From positions 434,001 through 498,000 of the forward strand of contig NZ_JAUSRH010000003.1 of assembly GCF_030811715.1 (NCBI RefSeq): 64,000 nt of DNA, written 5' to 3'. The notes below the pieces were generated by a model that saw nothing but the letters and a program-made list of their open reading frames with translations, ran no database searches and was not told the origin of the DNA. Source of the stretch: Sinomonas atrocyanea (GTDB taxonomy: Bacteria; Actinomycetota; Actinomycetes; Actinomycetales; Micrococcaceae). The position numbers and the translations under genes were made by a program. Position 1 is the stretch's first letter. The number at the start of each line of letters is the position of its first letter. Shown here piece after piece: positions 39,716-48,161 of the stretch.

Positions 39716-41737
39716 CTAGAGGTACTGGGCGAACCAGCGCAGGATGTGCTCGAAGCGTGCCCTGCGGTGGTGCGGGGTGCCGGCGCGGGAGAGCTCGTGG
39801 TTCTCCCCCGGGAAGACGAGCAGCTCGGCGTCGACCCCGCCGAGCCGGAGCGCCGCGTAGTACCGCTGGGCCTGCTCGATCGGGCAGCGCCAGTCCTCCT
39901 CGGAGTGCACCACGAGGGTCGGCGTGCGGACGTCGCCCACCCGGGCCATGGGGCTCTGCGCGGTCATCGCCGCCGCGTCCCAGCCGGTGTACTCGCCCGG
40001 GAAGAACCACCCGATGTCGCTCGAGCCGACGAAGCTGACCGGGTCGAGGAAGCCGCGCTCCACGATGGCGGCCTTGAAGCGGTGGTCATGCGCGATCGTC
40101 CAGGCGGTCAGGTACCCGCCGTAGGACCCGCCGAGGATCCCGAGCCTTGCGGCATCGAGCTGCGGGGAGGCGGCGAGCGCGGAGTCGAGGAAGCCGAGGA
40201 CGTCCTCGAGGTCCACGCTGCCCATCCGCCCACGGATCGCGCGCGCATGGTCCTCGCCGTAGCCGGCGGCGCCGCGCGGGTTGCACATCACGACCGCGTA
40301 TCCGGCGCCCGCGTAGACCTGGGCCTCGTCGAACCATGCGCCGGTGTACTGCGCGAACGGGCCGCCGTGGATCATGAGCAGGGTCGGGTGCGGCCCTTCG
40401 CCCTCGGGGAGCACCACCCAGCCGTGCACGTCGCTGCCGTCAGCACTCGTGCCCGTGAACTCCTGGGCTCCACGCGGGGGCGCCGCCTCCCGCAGCGGCG
40501 CATTGACATCGGTCAGCTTCTCGAGCCCCCCGTCGTCGGCGAGCCGGTACAGCTCGCCGGGCCCGTCGGCGTCGGCCGCTGCGAGCACGACGGCGCCGCG
40601 CGCCTCGCCCGCTCCCGTCACCACGAGCGGGCCGGAGGTGAGCTGCTCGCGCCGGCCGTCGGGGGCGAAGGAGACAAGCTGCACGGTCCCGCGCGTGCGG
40701 GCGAGGACGAGTGCTCGCCCGTCTCCGGTCACCTGCAGCGCCCCGGCGGCCTCGCCGAGGTCGTCGCCCTCGGCACTGAGCCGGACGGTCGCGCGGTCGG
40801 CCGGGCTGTGCCAGAAGAGGTGCGTGGCGCGGCCCACGAAGTCGGCACCCGAGTCGCCGAGCGAGGAGGCGAGGACGAACACCCCGGAGCCGTCCGGGGT
40901 CTCCGCGGCCAGGTCCACCGAGGCGGCGTCCGGGGTGCCGAGGTCGAGCGCCTCGCTCGCTCCGCCGGCGACGGGGGTGCGGACCGCCCGGCTCCCCAGG
41001 GTGTCGACGGCCGCAGGATCGAAGCCGGAGACCGTGTAGACCCACGCGCCGTCGGCGCTGAAGCGGGGCTCGGCATGGTCCACGCTGCCGTCCGTGAGCT
41101 GCCGGGCCTCGGGGAGGCCGGTGGGCGTGCCCTGCTCCTCGGCGGCGGCCTGCCCCTTCGCGGCGGCCTCCTCGGCCGCCGCCCGCCCGCGCGCAGCCAC
41201 GAACGGCTCCGCCTCGAGCGCGGGGACGTCGAGGACGAACAGCCGCGTGCGCTGGTCGCCCGTGTACCCGACGCCGTTCATCCGGTAGTTGAGGTCGCGG
41301 ATGAGCCGGGGGTCCTCGGCGCCGGCCGCCACGCCGTCCGTGGAGCCGTACCGCCCGGGCTCGGGCACGCGGGCCGTGTAGGCGATCCTCGCGCCGTCCG
41401 GCGAGAAGGCGAACTGGGCCACGCCCAGCGGGGCGTCCGTGAGGACCCGCGGCTCGCCGCCGCGGGCGTCCACGATCGCGAGCTGCGGCCTGCCCGCGGG
41501 GGCGGCGCGCAGGAAGGCGAGGACGGACCCGTCCGGCGAGTACTGCGGCGCGGTGTCCCGGAAGCCCCGCGTGAGCAGCCGCGCGGGCCCGCTGTGCAGG
41601 GGCACCTCCCAGATCTGGCCGACCGCGGCATCGGCACGGAAGTCGGGCCGGGTCACGGCGACGGCGCAGCGGCCGGCGGCCGGGTGCACGGCGGGGGCGG
41701 ACAGCGAGCGGACAAGGTCAAGGTGCGCAGGGAGCAT
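39716..41737 (-). CDS. S9 family serine peptidase (acylaminoacyl-peptidase/DPP type)
   Basis: The 673-residue product has an N-terminal beta-propeller (repeats around FSPDGARIAYTAR and FSADGAWVYTVSG) and a C-terminal alpha/beta-hydrolase domain with nucleophile motif GGSYGGYLTAW and late HSEEDWRCP and GENHELSR for the Asp and His. Such enzymes release N-terminal acyl-amino acids or dipeptides in the cytoplasm. TAGGAT (41744-41749, complement) stands exactly six bases before the ATG. Confidence 0.94.
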   Translation of the reverse strand: MLPAHLDLVRSLSAPAVHPAAGRCAVAVTRPDFRADAAVGQIWEVPLHSGPARLLTRGFRDTAPQYSPDGSVLAFLRAAPAGRPQLAIVDARGGEPRVLTDAPLGVAQFAFSPDGARIAYTARVPEPGRYGSTDGVAAGAEDPRLIRDLNYRMNGVGYTGDQRTRLFVLDVPALEAEPFVAARGRAAAEEAAAKGQAAAEEQGTPTGLPEARQLTDGSVDHAEPRFSADGAWVYTVSGFDPAAVDTLGSRAVRTPVAGGASEALDLGTPDAASVDLAAETPDGSGVFVLASSLGDSGADFVGRATHLFWHSPADRATVRLSAEGDDLGEAAGALQVTGDGRALVLARTRGTVQLVSFAPDGRREQLTSGPLVVTGAGEARGAVVLAAADADGPGELYRLADDGGLEKLTDVNAPLREAAPPRGAQEFTGTSADGSDVHGWVVLPEGEGPHPTLLMIHGGPFAQYTGAWFDEAQVYAGAGYAVVMCNPRGAAGYGEDHARAIRGRMGSVDLEDVLGFLDSALAASPQLDAARLGILGGSYGGYLTAWTIAHDHRFKAAIVERGFLDPVSFVGSSDIGWFFPGEYTGWDAAAMTAQSPMARVGDVRTPTLVVHSEEDWRCPIEQAQRYYAALRLGGVDAELLVFPGENHELSRAGTPHHRRARFEHILRWFAQYL

Positions 41738-41778
41738 GCGGGAATCCTACGCAGAGGGACCCCGATACGATGGGAGCC

Positions 41779-42627
41779 ATGCTCGCCGACGCCCTGGACC
41801 TGCTGATCTGCCCGCACTGCGGCGCCGACTGGGACGCGCAGGCCAGCACCCCCAGGGCGCTCGTGTGCGCCGAGGGCCACCGGTACGACGCCGCGCGGCA
41901 CGGCTACGTCAATCTCCTGACCGGCCGCCGCAGCCGCTCCACCCCGGACACCGCGGACATGGTTGCTGCCAGGGAGGCCTTCCTCGGCGCGGGCCACTAC
42001 GCGCCGATCGCCGCCGCGCTCGCCGACGCCTGCTCCGCCCTGCCGGCGGACGCCGCGATCCTCGACGCCGGGGCAGGAACCGGATACTACCTGGCCGCGG
42101 TGCTCGACCGGCTCGCCGGCGGCGGCCCCCGGCGCGCGCGGGCCGTCGCACTGGACCTCAGTCCGCAGGCCCTGCGGCGTGCGGCGCGGCTGGAGCGGGT
42201 GGCGGCGCTCGCCTGGGACCTGTGGAGGCCGCTTCCCGTGGCCGCTGGCGCGGTCGACGCCGTGCTGGACGTCTTCGCCCCGAGGAACCTCCCCGAGTTC
42301 GCGCGCATCACCCGGACCGGGGGCCTCCTCGTGGCCGTGACACCCCTCCCCCAGCACCTCGCCGAGCTGCGCGCCCGGCTGCCTCTCCTCGACGTGCCGG
42401 AGGGCAAGGCCGAAGCCCTTGAATCCGCCGCCGCCGAGGACTATGAGCCCGTCTCGCGCACCCAGCTGAGCTTTCCGCTGGCCCTCACTCCTGCCTCCGC
42501 GGCGGACCTTGCCCAGATGGGCCCGGCCGGGCACCACACGGCCCGCGCCGAGCTCGAGCGGCTTGCAGGGGGCGAGGAACTGGGCGCCACGGCGGCCGTC
42601 GAGCTCAGCGTGCTGCGGCGCCGCTGA
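41779..42627 (+). CDS. 23S rRNA (guanine-N1)-methyltransferase, RlmA family
   Basis: RlmA-type enzymes methylate G745 or G748 of 23S rRNA; the latter confers tylosin resistance. The 282-residue product has an N-terminal zinc site (CPHCG...CAEGH), the RlmA-like RHGYVNLL, and the SAM motif ILDAGAGTGYY. Two ATGs are in frame (41770 and 41779). The second is preferred, because TACGAT (41766-41771) lies seven bases before it and overlaps the first. Which guanine is modified cannot be told. Confidence 0.87.
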   Translation: MLADALDLLICPHCGADWDAQASTPRALVCAEGHRYDAARHGYVNLLTGRRSRSTPDTADMVAAREAFLGAGHYAPIAAALADACSALPADAAILDAGAGTGYYLAAVLDRLAGGGPRRARAVALDLSPQALRRAARLERVAALAWDLWRPLPVAAGAVDAVLDVFAPRNLPEFARITRTGGLLVAVTPLPQHLAELRARLPLLDVPEGKAEALESAAAEDYEPVSRTQLSFPLALTPASAADLAQMGPAGHHTARAELERLAGGEELGATAAVELSVLRRR

Positions 42628-43294
42628 TCCCCGGCTCCGCGGAGGCAGGCACGGCCTCTGCGGGCCGCGCCGGCCGCGGCCCGAGGTCCACCCGCAGGAG
42701 GCGCATGGCGGACTGGATGAGCGGTCCGATCCCGAACGCGAACACCGCCGTGCCGATCCCGACCGTCCCGCCCAGCAGCCAGCCGGCCAGCACGACGGTC
42801 AGCTCGATCCCGCAGCGCACCATCCACACGGGGCGGCCGGTCCGGGCCACGAGACCGGTCATGAGCCCGTCGCGCGGGCCCGGGCCGAGCCTCGCGCCGA
42901 TGTACAGGGCCGAGGCCAGGGCGAGCAGCACCAGGCCGCCCGCGAGGTCCGCCGACTGCCAGAGGAGGTGCAGCGTTCCCTCCGCCGGCGCGGGGATCCA
43001 CGCCAAGCCGAGGTCGGCGAACACGCCGATGAGCAGCGTGTTCGAGAGCGTCCCCCAGCCGGGCCGCTGCCTGAGCGGGATCCACGCCACGAGCACGAGG
43101 ACGCTGACCGCGACGGTGGTCGCGCCGAAGCTGAGGCCGAGGGTGCGCGCCACGCCCTGGGAGAGGACGTCCCAGGGTGAGGAGCCGAGGCCCGAACGCA
43201 GGAGCAGGGCGATCGCGAGGCCGTAGGCCGCGAGCCCCACGTAGAGGCGGACGAGCCGCACCAGCAGGCGGGGGCTGTCGAGGAAGGCGTTCAC
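42605..43294 (-). CDS. YczE/YitT-type membrane protein
   Basis: The 229-residue product has five to six membrane helices (LYVGLAAYGLAIALLLRSGLG...VRCGIELTVVLAGWLLGGTVGIGTAVFAFGIGPLI). It resembles YczE, a membrane protein of unknown transport role commonly paired with a divergent MocR-type regulator, exactly as here. The GTG at 43294 follows GGAGAAGGTGG; an ATG further upstream would include that site. Its 3' end overlaps the convergent rRNA methyltransferase gene by 23 bases. Confidence 0.85.
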   Translation of the reverse strand: MNAFLDSPRLLVRLVRLYVGLAAYGLAIALLLRSGLGSSPWDVLSQGVARTLGLSFGATTVAVSVLVLVAWIPLRQRPGWGTLSNTLLIGVFADLGLAWIPAPAEGTLHLLWQSADLAGGLVLLALASALYIGARLGPGPRDGLMTGLVARTGRPVWMVRCGIELTVVLAGWLLGGTVGIGTAVFAFGIGPLIQSAMRLLRVDLGPRPARPAEAVPASAEPGISGAAAR

Positions 43295-43313
43295 GGAACC
43301 ACCTTCTCCCAGC

Positions 43314-43354
43314 ATTGGCATCACTGGACAGGGCCAATTCGGGTACCGTGGCCC
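43314..43354. promoter_or_regulatory. Divergent promoter region with inverted repeats, probable MocR operator
   Basis: ATTGGC (43314-43319) is inverted as GCCAAT (43333-43338), and GGGCCA (43331-43336) as TGGCCC (43349-43354). TACCGT (43344-43349) is the -10 six bases before the MocR ATG. The repeats fill the 61-base space between the two divergent genes. Confidence 0.5.
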
Positions 43355-43355
43355 T

Positions 43356-44753
43356 ATGGTCACGGTCACATCCCAACGGCTCGGGCGCATGCTCGGCCCG
43401 CTGCCCGGCCACGGGCCCCTCTATTCCGAGCTCGCCGAGAGGCTCCGGCTCCTCGCCGTGGACGGCCGGCTCCCGGACGGCGTCCGCCTGCCCGCCGAGC
43501 GCGAGCTTGCCGCCGCGCTGGGGATGTCCCGCACCACGGTGGCCGGCGCCTACGCCCTCCTGCGCGAGCTGGGCTGCCTGAAGAGCGTGCGGGGCTCCGG
43601 CAGCTACGTGGTCCTCCCCGACCGCCCCGCCGGCGCCGCACCGGATGAGGCGGGCGTGCTGGACCTGACCAAGGCCGCCATGCCCGCCGCGAGCCCGGTG
43701 AAGGACTGCATCCGCCGCGCCGCGGATGCGCTCGGCCCCGAGCTGGGCCGGTCCGGCTACGAGGTCATCGGCCTGCCGCGGCTGCGCGTCGCGGTCGCCG
43801 ACCACTACACCGCCCGCGGCGTCCCCACCGACCCCGACCAGATCATGGTCACCACCGGGGTCCAGCACGGCATCGCGCTCGTGGCCCGCACCCTCCTGTC
43901 CCCCGGCGACCGCGCCGCGGTCGAACAGCCCACCTACCCCCACGCGATGGACACGCTCCAGGCCGCTCGCGCCCGGCTCGTGGCGCTTCCCGTCACGCCC
44001 GCCGGCTGGGACCTCGAGGCCGCGGCCGCCGCCTTCCGGGCAACCTCGCCTGCGCTGGCCTACACGATGCCCGACTTCCACAACCCGACCGGAGCGAGCC
44101 TCGACCCGGCAGGACGCGAACGGCTCGCCCGGCTGGCCGAGCGGCACCGCACGGTCCTCGTCGCCGACGAGACGACGGCCCTGCTGGACATCAGCCGCGG
44201 GCCGCTGCCGCCGCTCGCCGCCTTCGCCCCCGGCTCCGTGACGCTCGGCGGCCTCGCCAAGCTCGCGTGGGGCGGACTGCGGGTGGGCTGGATCCGGGCC
44301 CCGCGGGCCATGGTGGCCCGCCTGGCCCAGGCGCGGACCAGCCTCGACCTCGGCACACCGGTGCTCGAGCAGCTCGTCGCCGCCGAACTGCTCGAGTGCC
44401 AGGACGTCCTCGTGGCCGAACGGCGCCACCGCCTCGGCGAGGGACTCGCTGCGCTGGCCGGAGCGCTGTCCGAGCACTTTCCTGACTGGACGTGGACCGC
44501 ACCGCAGGGCGGCATGTCCGTGTGGGCCGACTGCACGCCGCTGTCCTCGTCGCAGCTGGTCGTCGCGGCCCGTGCCCGGGGGGTCGCGCTGACCGCCGGG
44601 CCCCGGTTCGGCATGGACGGCGCCTTCGAGCACCGCCTCCGCCTTCCCTTCACCGCCTCTCCGCAGGAGCTGCGGCAGGCCGTGGCCGCGCTGAGGGACG
44701 CTGCCTCCGACGCGTACGCAGGGCCGTCGCGGCCACCTCTCGTGGCGGTCTGA
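43356..44753 (+). CDS. MocR-family regulator (GntR winged helix fused to PLP aminotransferase fold)
   Basis: The 465-residue product has a GntR winged helix (LYSELAERLRLLAVDGRLPDGVRLPAERELAAALGMSRTTV) and a fold-type I aminotransferase domain. That domain contains TTGVQHGIALVAR, PDFHNPTGASL, VADETTALLDI and the PLP-lysine region TLGGLAKLAWGGLRVGW. Such regulators sense PLP or amino compounds. The divergent YczE-type gene is the expected target. TACCGT six bases before the ATG suggests a leaderless mRNA. Confidence 0.92.
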   Translation: MVTVTSQRLGRMLGPLPGHGPLYSELAERLRLLAVDGRLPDGVRLPAERELAAALGMSRTTVAGAYALLRELGCLKSVRGSGSYVVLPDRPAGAAPDEAGVLDLTKAAMPAASPVKDCIRRAADALGPELGRSGYEVIGLPRLRVAVADHYTARGVPTDPDQIMVTTGVQHGIALVARTLLSPGDRAAVEQPTYPHAMDTLQAARARLVALPVTPAGWDLEAAAAAFRATSPALAYTMPDFHNPTGASLDPAGRERLARLAERHRTVLVADETTALLDISRGPLPPLAAFAPGSVTLGGLAKLAWGGLRVGWIRAPRAMVARLAQARTSLDLGTPVLEQLVAAELLECQDVLVAERRHRLGEGLAALAGALSEHFPDWTWTAPQGGMSVWADCTPLSSSQLVVAARARGVALTAGPRFGMDGAFEHRLRLPFTASPQELRQAVAALRDAASDAYAGPSRPPLVAV

Positions 44754-44867
44754 CCACCCGATCGGCGGGCGGCCATGCGGTTGCCGAACCGCAACCCGCC
44801 GGACGGCCCCGCCCACGACGGGCTGGGCTAGTGTGGGAGCAAAGGGGCGCGCGTGAGGAGGGGCGGG

Positions 44868-45332
44868 ATGGACTGGTTCGAACACAACGCCTGGATGGTG
44901 TGGCTCGTGCTCGCGCTCGTGCTGGGGGGCATCGAGATGCTCAGCCTGAGCCTCGTGTTCGTCATGCTGTCCGGCGGCGCACTCGCCGCGCTCGTCACCG
45001 CCCTGCTCGGCGGCCCCGCCTGGCTCCAGGGCCTGGTCTTCGCGGCCGTGTCCGTGGCGATGATCGCGTTCGTCCGCCCGGTGGCCGTCAAGCACATGCT
45101 GCCCGCGATCGAGGACGTCCGCACCAACGTCGACCGCCTTGTCGGGTCCCCGGCCACCGTGGTCGAGCCGGTCGACTCCGCCCGCGGACTGGTCAAGATC
45201 GGCGGCGACGTCTGGACCGCCCGCGCGGAGCGCGGCGAGTTCCTCCCGGGCGACGTCGTCAAGGTCGTCGCGATCGACGGCGCCACCGCCGTCGTGGCCC
45301 CCAGCGGCAGCACGTCGCCCTACCGAAGCTAG
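44868..45332 (+). CDS. NfeD-like membrane protein
   Basis: The 154-residue product has two to three membrane helices (WMVWLVLALVLGGIEMLSLSLVFVMLSGGALAALVTALLGG...FAAVSVAMIAFVRPV) and a C-terminal OB-like NfeD domain (VGSPATVVEPVDSARGLVKIGGDVWTAR). NfeD proteins partner SPFH proteins, and one follows 29 bases downstream. GAGGAGG precedes the ATG at 44868. An in-frame GTG at 44853 lies ahead of that site and is rejected. Confidence 0.9.
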   Translation: MDWFEHNAWMVWLVLALVLGGIEMLSLSLVFVMLSGGALAALVTALLGGPAWLQGLVFAAVSVAMIAFVRPVAVKHMLPAIEDVRTNVDRLVGSPATVVEPVDSARGLVKIGGDVWTARAERGEFLPGDVVKVVAIDGATAVVAPSGSTSPYRS

Positions 45333-45361
45333 GCACACCACTACCAGTCAAGGGGGAAACC

Positions 45362-46492
45362 ATGGACGCCGGAAGCATCCTTCTGCTCGTGGTCGTCATC
45401 GTCGTCATCCTGTTCGTGGGCACGGTGCTCGGCCGTTCCGTGCGGATCATCCCGCAGGCGCGGGCCGGCGTCGTCGAGCGGCTCGGGAAGTACCAGCGCA
45501 CGCTCAATCCGGGCCTGACGCTGCTCATCCCCTTCGTCGACAGGCTGCTGCCGCTGCTCGACCTGCGCGAGCAGGTCGTGTCCTTCCCCCCGCAGCCGGT
45601 CATCACCTCGGACAACCTCGTCGTCTCGATCGACACGGTGGTCTACTTCCAGGTGACGGACCCCCGCGCGGCGACGTACGAGATCGCCAACTACATCCAG
45701 GCGGTCGAGCAGCTCACCATCACGACGCTGCGCAACGTCGTCGGCGGACTCAACCTCGAGGAGGCGCTCACCTCCCGGGACCAGATCAACGGCCAGCTGC
45801 GCGGGGTGCTGGACGAGGCCACCGGCCGCTGGGGCCTGCGGGTCTCCCGCGTCGAGCTCAAGGCCATCGAGCCGCCGCACTCGATCCAGGACTCGATGGA
45901 GAAGCAGATGCGCGCCGAACGGGACCGCCGGGCGGCGATCCTCACCGCCGAGGGCACCAAGCAGTCGGCGATCCTCACGGCCGAGGGCGAGCGGCAGTCG
46001 CAGATCCTCAAGGCCGAGGGCCAGGCCAAGGCCGCCGTGCTCAAGGCCGACGGCGAGGCGCAGGCGATCCAGAAGGTCTTCGACGCGATCCACCAGGGCA
46101 ACCCGGACCAGAAGCTCCTCGCGTACCAGTACCTCCAGACCCTGCCGAAGATCGCCGAGGGCGGCTCGAACAAGCTGTGGATCATCCCCAGCGAGATCGG
46201 CGAGGCCCTCAAGGGCATCGGCGGGGTGCTCGGGAATGTGTCCCAGTCGGCGGCGTCGGAGCCGGTGCGGCCCACCGCGCCCACGGCAGCCTCCGCAGAG
46301 GAATCCGTCGACCGCCTCGAAGAGGACGCGCGCGCCTTCGAGGAGGAGGCCGCCAAGCCGTCGGAGCTCGACGCCGAGGCCCAGGGCATCCTCCGCCACG
46401 GTGTCCACCGCGGGCTCGGGGCGCTCGAGAGCGACCCGATCGACCCGGCGGAGCCGGGCACCCTCCCCGGTGAGGACGGTGCCAAGCATTAG
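45362..46492 (+). CDS. SPFH/band 7 (stomatin-like) membrane protein
   Basis: The 376-residue product has an N-terminal membrane helix (ILLLVVVIVVILFVGTVLG) and an SPFH domain (IPQARAGVVERLGKYQRTLNPGL...VTDPRAATYEIANY). A heptad-like coiled segment follows with repeats of ILTAEGxxQS/ILKAEGQ (about 190-235), then an acidic tail. It likely forms membrane microdomain oligomers with the NfeD protein. GGGGGAAACC precedes the ATG. The long frame open upstream is a shadow of the MocR and NfeD genes. Confidence 0.93.
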   Translation: MDAGSILLLVVVIVVILFVGTVLGRSVRIIPQARAGVVERLGKYQRTLNPGLTLLIPFVDRLLPLLDLREQVVSFPPQPVITSDNLVVSIDTVVYFQVTDPRAATYEIANYIQAVEQLTITTLRNVVGGLNLEEALTSRDQINGQLRGVLDEATGRWGLRVSRVELKAIEPPHSIQDSMEKQMRAERDRRAAILTAEGTKQSAILTAEGERQSQILKAEGQAKAAVLKADGEAQAIQKVFDAIHQGNPDQKLLAYQYLQTLPKIAEGGSNKLWIIPSEIGEALKGIGGVLGNVSQSAASEPVRPTAPTAASAEESVDRLEEDARAFEEEAAKPSELDAEAQGILRHGVHRGLGALESDPIDPAEPGTLPGEDGAKH

Positions 46493-46516
46493 CCGGGCGG
46501 CCGCCTCGCCTATAAT
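46489..46516 (+). promoter_or_regulatory. Promoter of rbpA
   Basis: A perfect TATAAT (46511-46516) has TTAGCC (46489-46494) 16 bases upstream. Transcription should start near 46523, leaving a leader of about 107 bases before rbpA. Confidence 0.65.
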
Positions 46517-46540
46517 GGGAGGTCGGTCAAGAGAGCGTGA

Positions 46541-46571
46541 GCCCGGCCGGTGGGAACACCGTGGCCCGGGC
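46541..46571 (+). promoter_or_regulatory. Hairpin in the rbpA mRNA leader
   Basis: GCCCGG (46541-46546) pairs with CCGGGC (46566-46571), and CGGTG (46548-46552) with CACCG (46557-46561), around GGAA. The stable leader structure hints at post-transcriptional control, since most genes nearby have little or no leader. Confidence 0.4.
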
Positions 46572-46629
46572 GTGCGTTGGCATAGGGGTCGGGCCCCTTC
46601 CAGGTCCGGCAGAACGCGAGGGAGAAGAG

Positions 46630-46965
46630 ATGAGCGACCGCAGCCTGCGCGGCATGCGCCTGGGTGCACAGTCCATGGAGACGGAGGCGGGCGTCGAGCC
46701 GGCGCCGCGCCAGCGCGTCGAGTACCGGTGCGAGGACGGCGAGCAGGTGTTCGTCACGTTCTCGTCCGAGGCGGAGATCCCCCCGGTCTGGACCTCCAAG
46801 ACCGGCAAGGAGGCGTTCCTGGTCGACGGCGAGCGGCCCACGGACACCAACGAGAAGGCCGTCCGCACACACTGGGACATGCTCCTCGAGCGCCGGTCGA
46901 TCCCCGAGCTCGAGCAGATCCTGGCCGACCGCCTCGAGCTCCTGCGGAGCAAGCGCGGCGCCTGA
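46630..46965 (+). CDS. rbpA: RNA polymerase-binding protein RbpA
   Basis: RbpA binds the beta subunit and sigma factor and stabilises open complexes in actinobacteria. The 111-residue product has the N-terminal SLRGMRLGAQSMETEAG, the central beta barrel (VEYRCEDGEQVFVTFSSEAEIPPVWTSKTGKEAFL) and the sigma-interacting C-terminal helix (RTHWDMLLERRSIPELEQILADRLELLR). GGGAG precedes the ATG. It has a strong TATAAT promoter and a long structured leader, and a strong terminator follows. Confidence 0.96.
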   Translation: MSDRSLRGMRLGAQSMETEAGVEPAPRQRVEYRCEDGEQVFVTFSSEAEIPPVWTSKTGKEAFLVDGERPTDTNEKAVRTHWDMLLERRSIPELEQILADRLELLRSKRGA

Positions 46966-47012
46966 AGCCCGGCCGTCACCAGACGGCGGCACCCCAGCCG
47001 GCACACGCACGT

Positions 47013-47057
47013 CGACGAGGAGGGCGGGAACCGTTCAGGTTCCCGCCCTCCTCGTCG
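47013..47057. terminator. Bidirectional terminator between rbpA and the mannosyltransferase gene
   Basis: A perfect 20-base-pair stem (47013-47032 with 47038-47057) has a five-base GTTCA loop and lies between convergent genes. Confidence 0.87.
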
Positions 47058-47077
47058 TGTCCGTGCTGCGGACACTC

Positions 47078-47815
47078 CTAGCGCTGCCTGCCGCGGCTCG
47101 TGAGCTGGGACCACCGCTCCTTCAGGCCCCACTTGGTGACGTTCACCATGGCCTCGACCACGATGTTCCCGCTCATCTTGGAGCTGCCGAGCTCGCGCTC
47201 GACGAAGGTCACTGGCACCTCGACGACGGAGAGGCCCATCTTGGCGACGCGCCAAGCGAGGTCCACCTGGAACCCGTAGCCCTTCGACTCGATCGAGTCG
47301 AAGTCGAGCTTCTCAAGGGTCGTGCGCCGGAAGGCACGGTACCCCGCCGTGATGTCGCGCAGCCCGAGCCCGAGCATGAGCCGGGCGTACGTGCTGCCGG
47401 TGCGGGAGATGAGCTGGCGGTAGAAGGGCCAGTTCACCACGGATCCGCCGCGCACCCAGCGGGAGCCGATGACGAGGTCGGCGCCGTCCTCGACGGCGGA
47501 GAGGAGCGCGGGCAGCTGCTCGGGCTGGTGGGATCCGTCGGCGTCCATCTCGACGATGACGTCGTAGTCACGCTCCAGCGCCCAGCGGAAGCCGGCGATG
47601 TACGCCGCACCGAGGCCTTCCTTGCCGCGGCGGTGCATCACGTGGACCTGCGGGTCCTCCGCCGCGATCCGGTCTGCGAGGGCGCCGGTGCCGTCGGGGC
47701 TGTTGTCGTCCGCGACGAGGACGTCCGACGCCGGAACGGCTGCCCGCAGCCGGCCCAAGGTCTTGGGCAGCGAATCGAGCTCGTTGTACGTCGGAATGAT
47801 CGTCAGGATGCGCAC
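47078..47815 (-). CDS. Polyprenol monophosphomannose synthase (dolichol-phosphate mannosyltransferase family)
   Basis: The 245-residue GT2 enzyme transfers mannose from GDP-mannose to polyprenyl phosphate for lipoglycan or glycoprotein synthesis. It has [23 protein letters not shown], the metal-binding [10 protein letters not shown], and IGSRWVRGG, and lacks C-terminal membrane helices. The GTG at 47815 ([12 protein letters not shown]) is chosen over an upstream ATG at 47869, because the TATAAT promoter at 47868-47873 overlaps that ATG, so transcription must start downstream of it. Confidence 0.9.
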   Translation of the reverse strand: MRILTIIPTYNELDSLPKTLGRLRAAVPASDVLVADDNSPDGTGALADRIAAEDPQVHVMHRRGKEGLGAAYIAGFRWALERDYDVIVEMDADGSHQPEQLPALLSAVEDGADLVIGSRWVRGGSVVNWPFYRQLISRTGSTYARLMLGLGLRDITAGYRAFRRTTLEKLDFDSIESKGYGFQVDLAWRVAKMGLSVVEVPVTFVERELGSSKMSGNIVVEAMVNVTKWGLKERWSQLTSRGRQR

Positions 47816-47867
47816 GAAGTGGGCCTTTCGGGGCGGGGTCGTCAAGCGCTCGAAGGCGCAAGAGCCC

Positions 47868-47873
47868 ATTATA
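47868..47873 (-). promoter_or_regulatory. -10 element of the mannosyltransferase gene
   Basis: A perfect TATAAT on the minus strand lies 53 bases before the GTG start, implying a leader of roughly 45 bases. No good -35 is visible. Confidence 0.55.
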
Positions 47874-47901
47874 GCCAGCCGACCCGGGCCACCCGGGGAA
47901 C

Positions 47902-47991
47902 CGACAAGCCCGTGCGTCTTCGGGCCAGTCGCGCGGGGCCGGCAGCTGGTCGGTCCCCCGGACTGTTTTCTACGGACGCACGGGCCTGTCG
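47902..47991. repeat. Long inverted repeat of unknown role
   Basis: CGACAAGCCCGTGCGT (47902-47917) and ACGCACGGGCCTGTCG (47976-47991) are complementary except for one position, around a 58-base loop containing CTGTTTTC. It lies in the 346-base gap 47816-48161 between two minus-strand genes. A smaller GTGAAC/GTTCAC repeat follows near 48017-48044. A structured RNA or a distal terminator is possible; nothing else is seen in the gap. Confidence 0.45.
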
Positions 47992-48161
47992 TGACGCCTA
48001 ATCCCCCGAATGCTCGGTGAACCGGGCCCTACCGGGCAGTTCACACCCGTTGTCCTCGATCCTACGGGGTCACACTCAGGTGTCAACCGTCCATTCATCT
48101 GCGGTTTCCCGTGTTGCCCCAGATGAGCACCGCCTGCCGGGCGCAGTCGGGACCCGAGCTC

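Noticed and set aside
42441-45341. A 960-codon minus-strand open frame opposite the rRNA methyltransferase, MocR and NfeD genes
   Set aside because: It covers four well-supported genes in other frames and has repetitive, low-complexity composition typical of antisense shadows.
46013-46067. Repeated AEGxxQS/ILKAEGQ coding repeats in the SPFH gene as a DNA repeat element
   Set aside because: They are the normal heptad-like coiled region of stomatin-like proteins.
47816-47869. ATG at 47869 as the mannosyltransferase start
   Set aside because: It overlaps the TATAAT promoter, so it cannot be on the main transcript. The GTG at 47815 gives the expected N-terminus.
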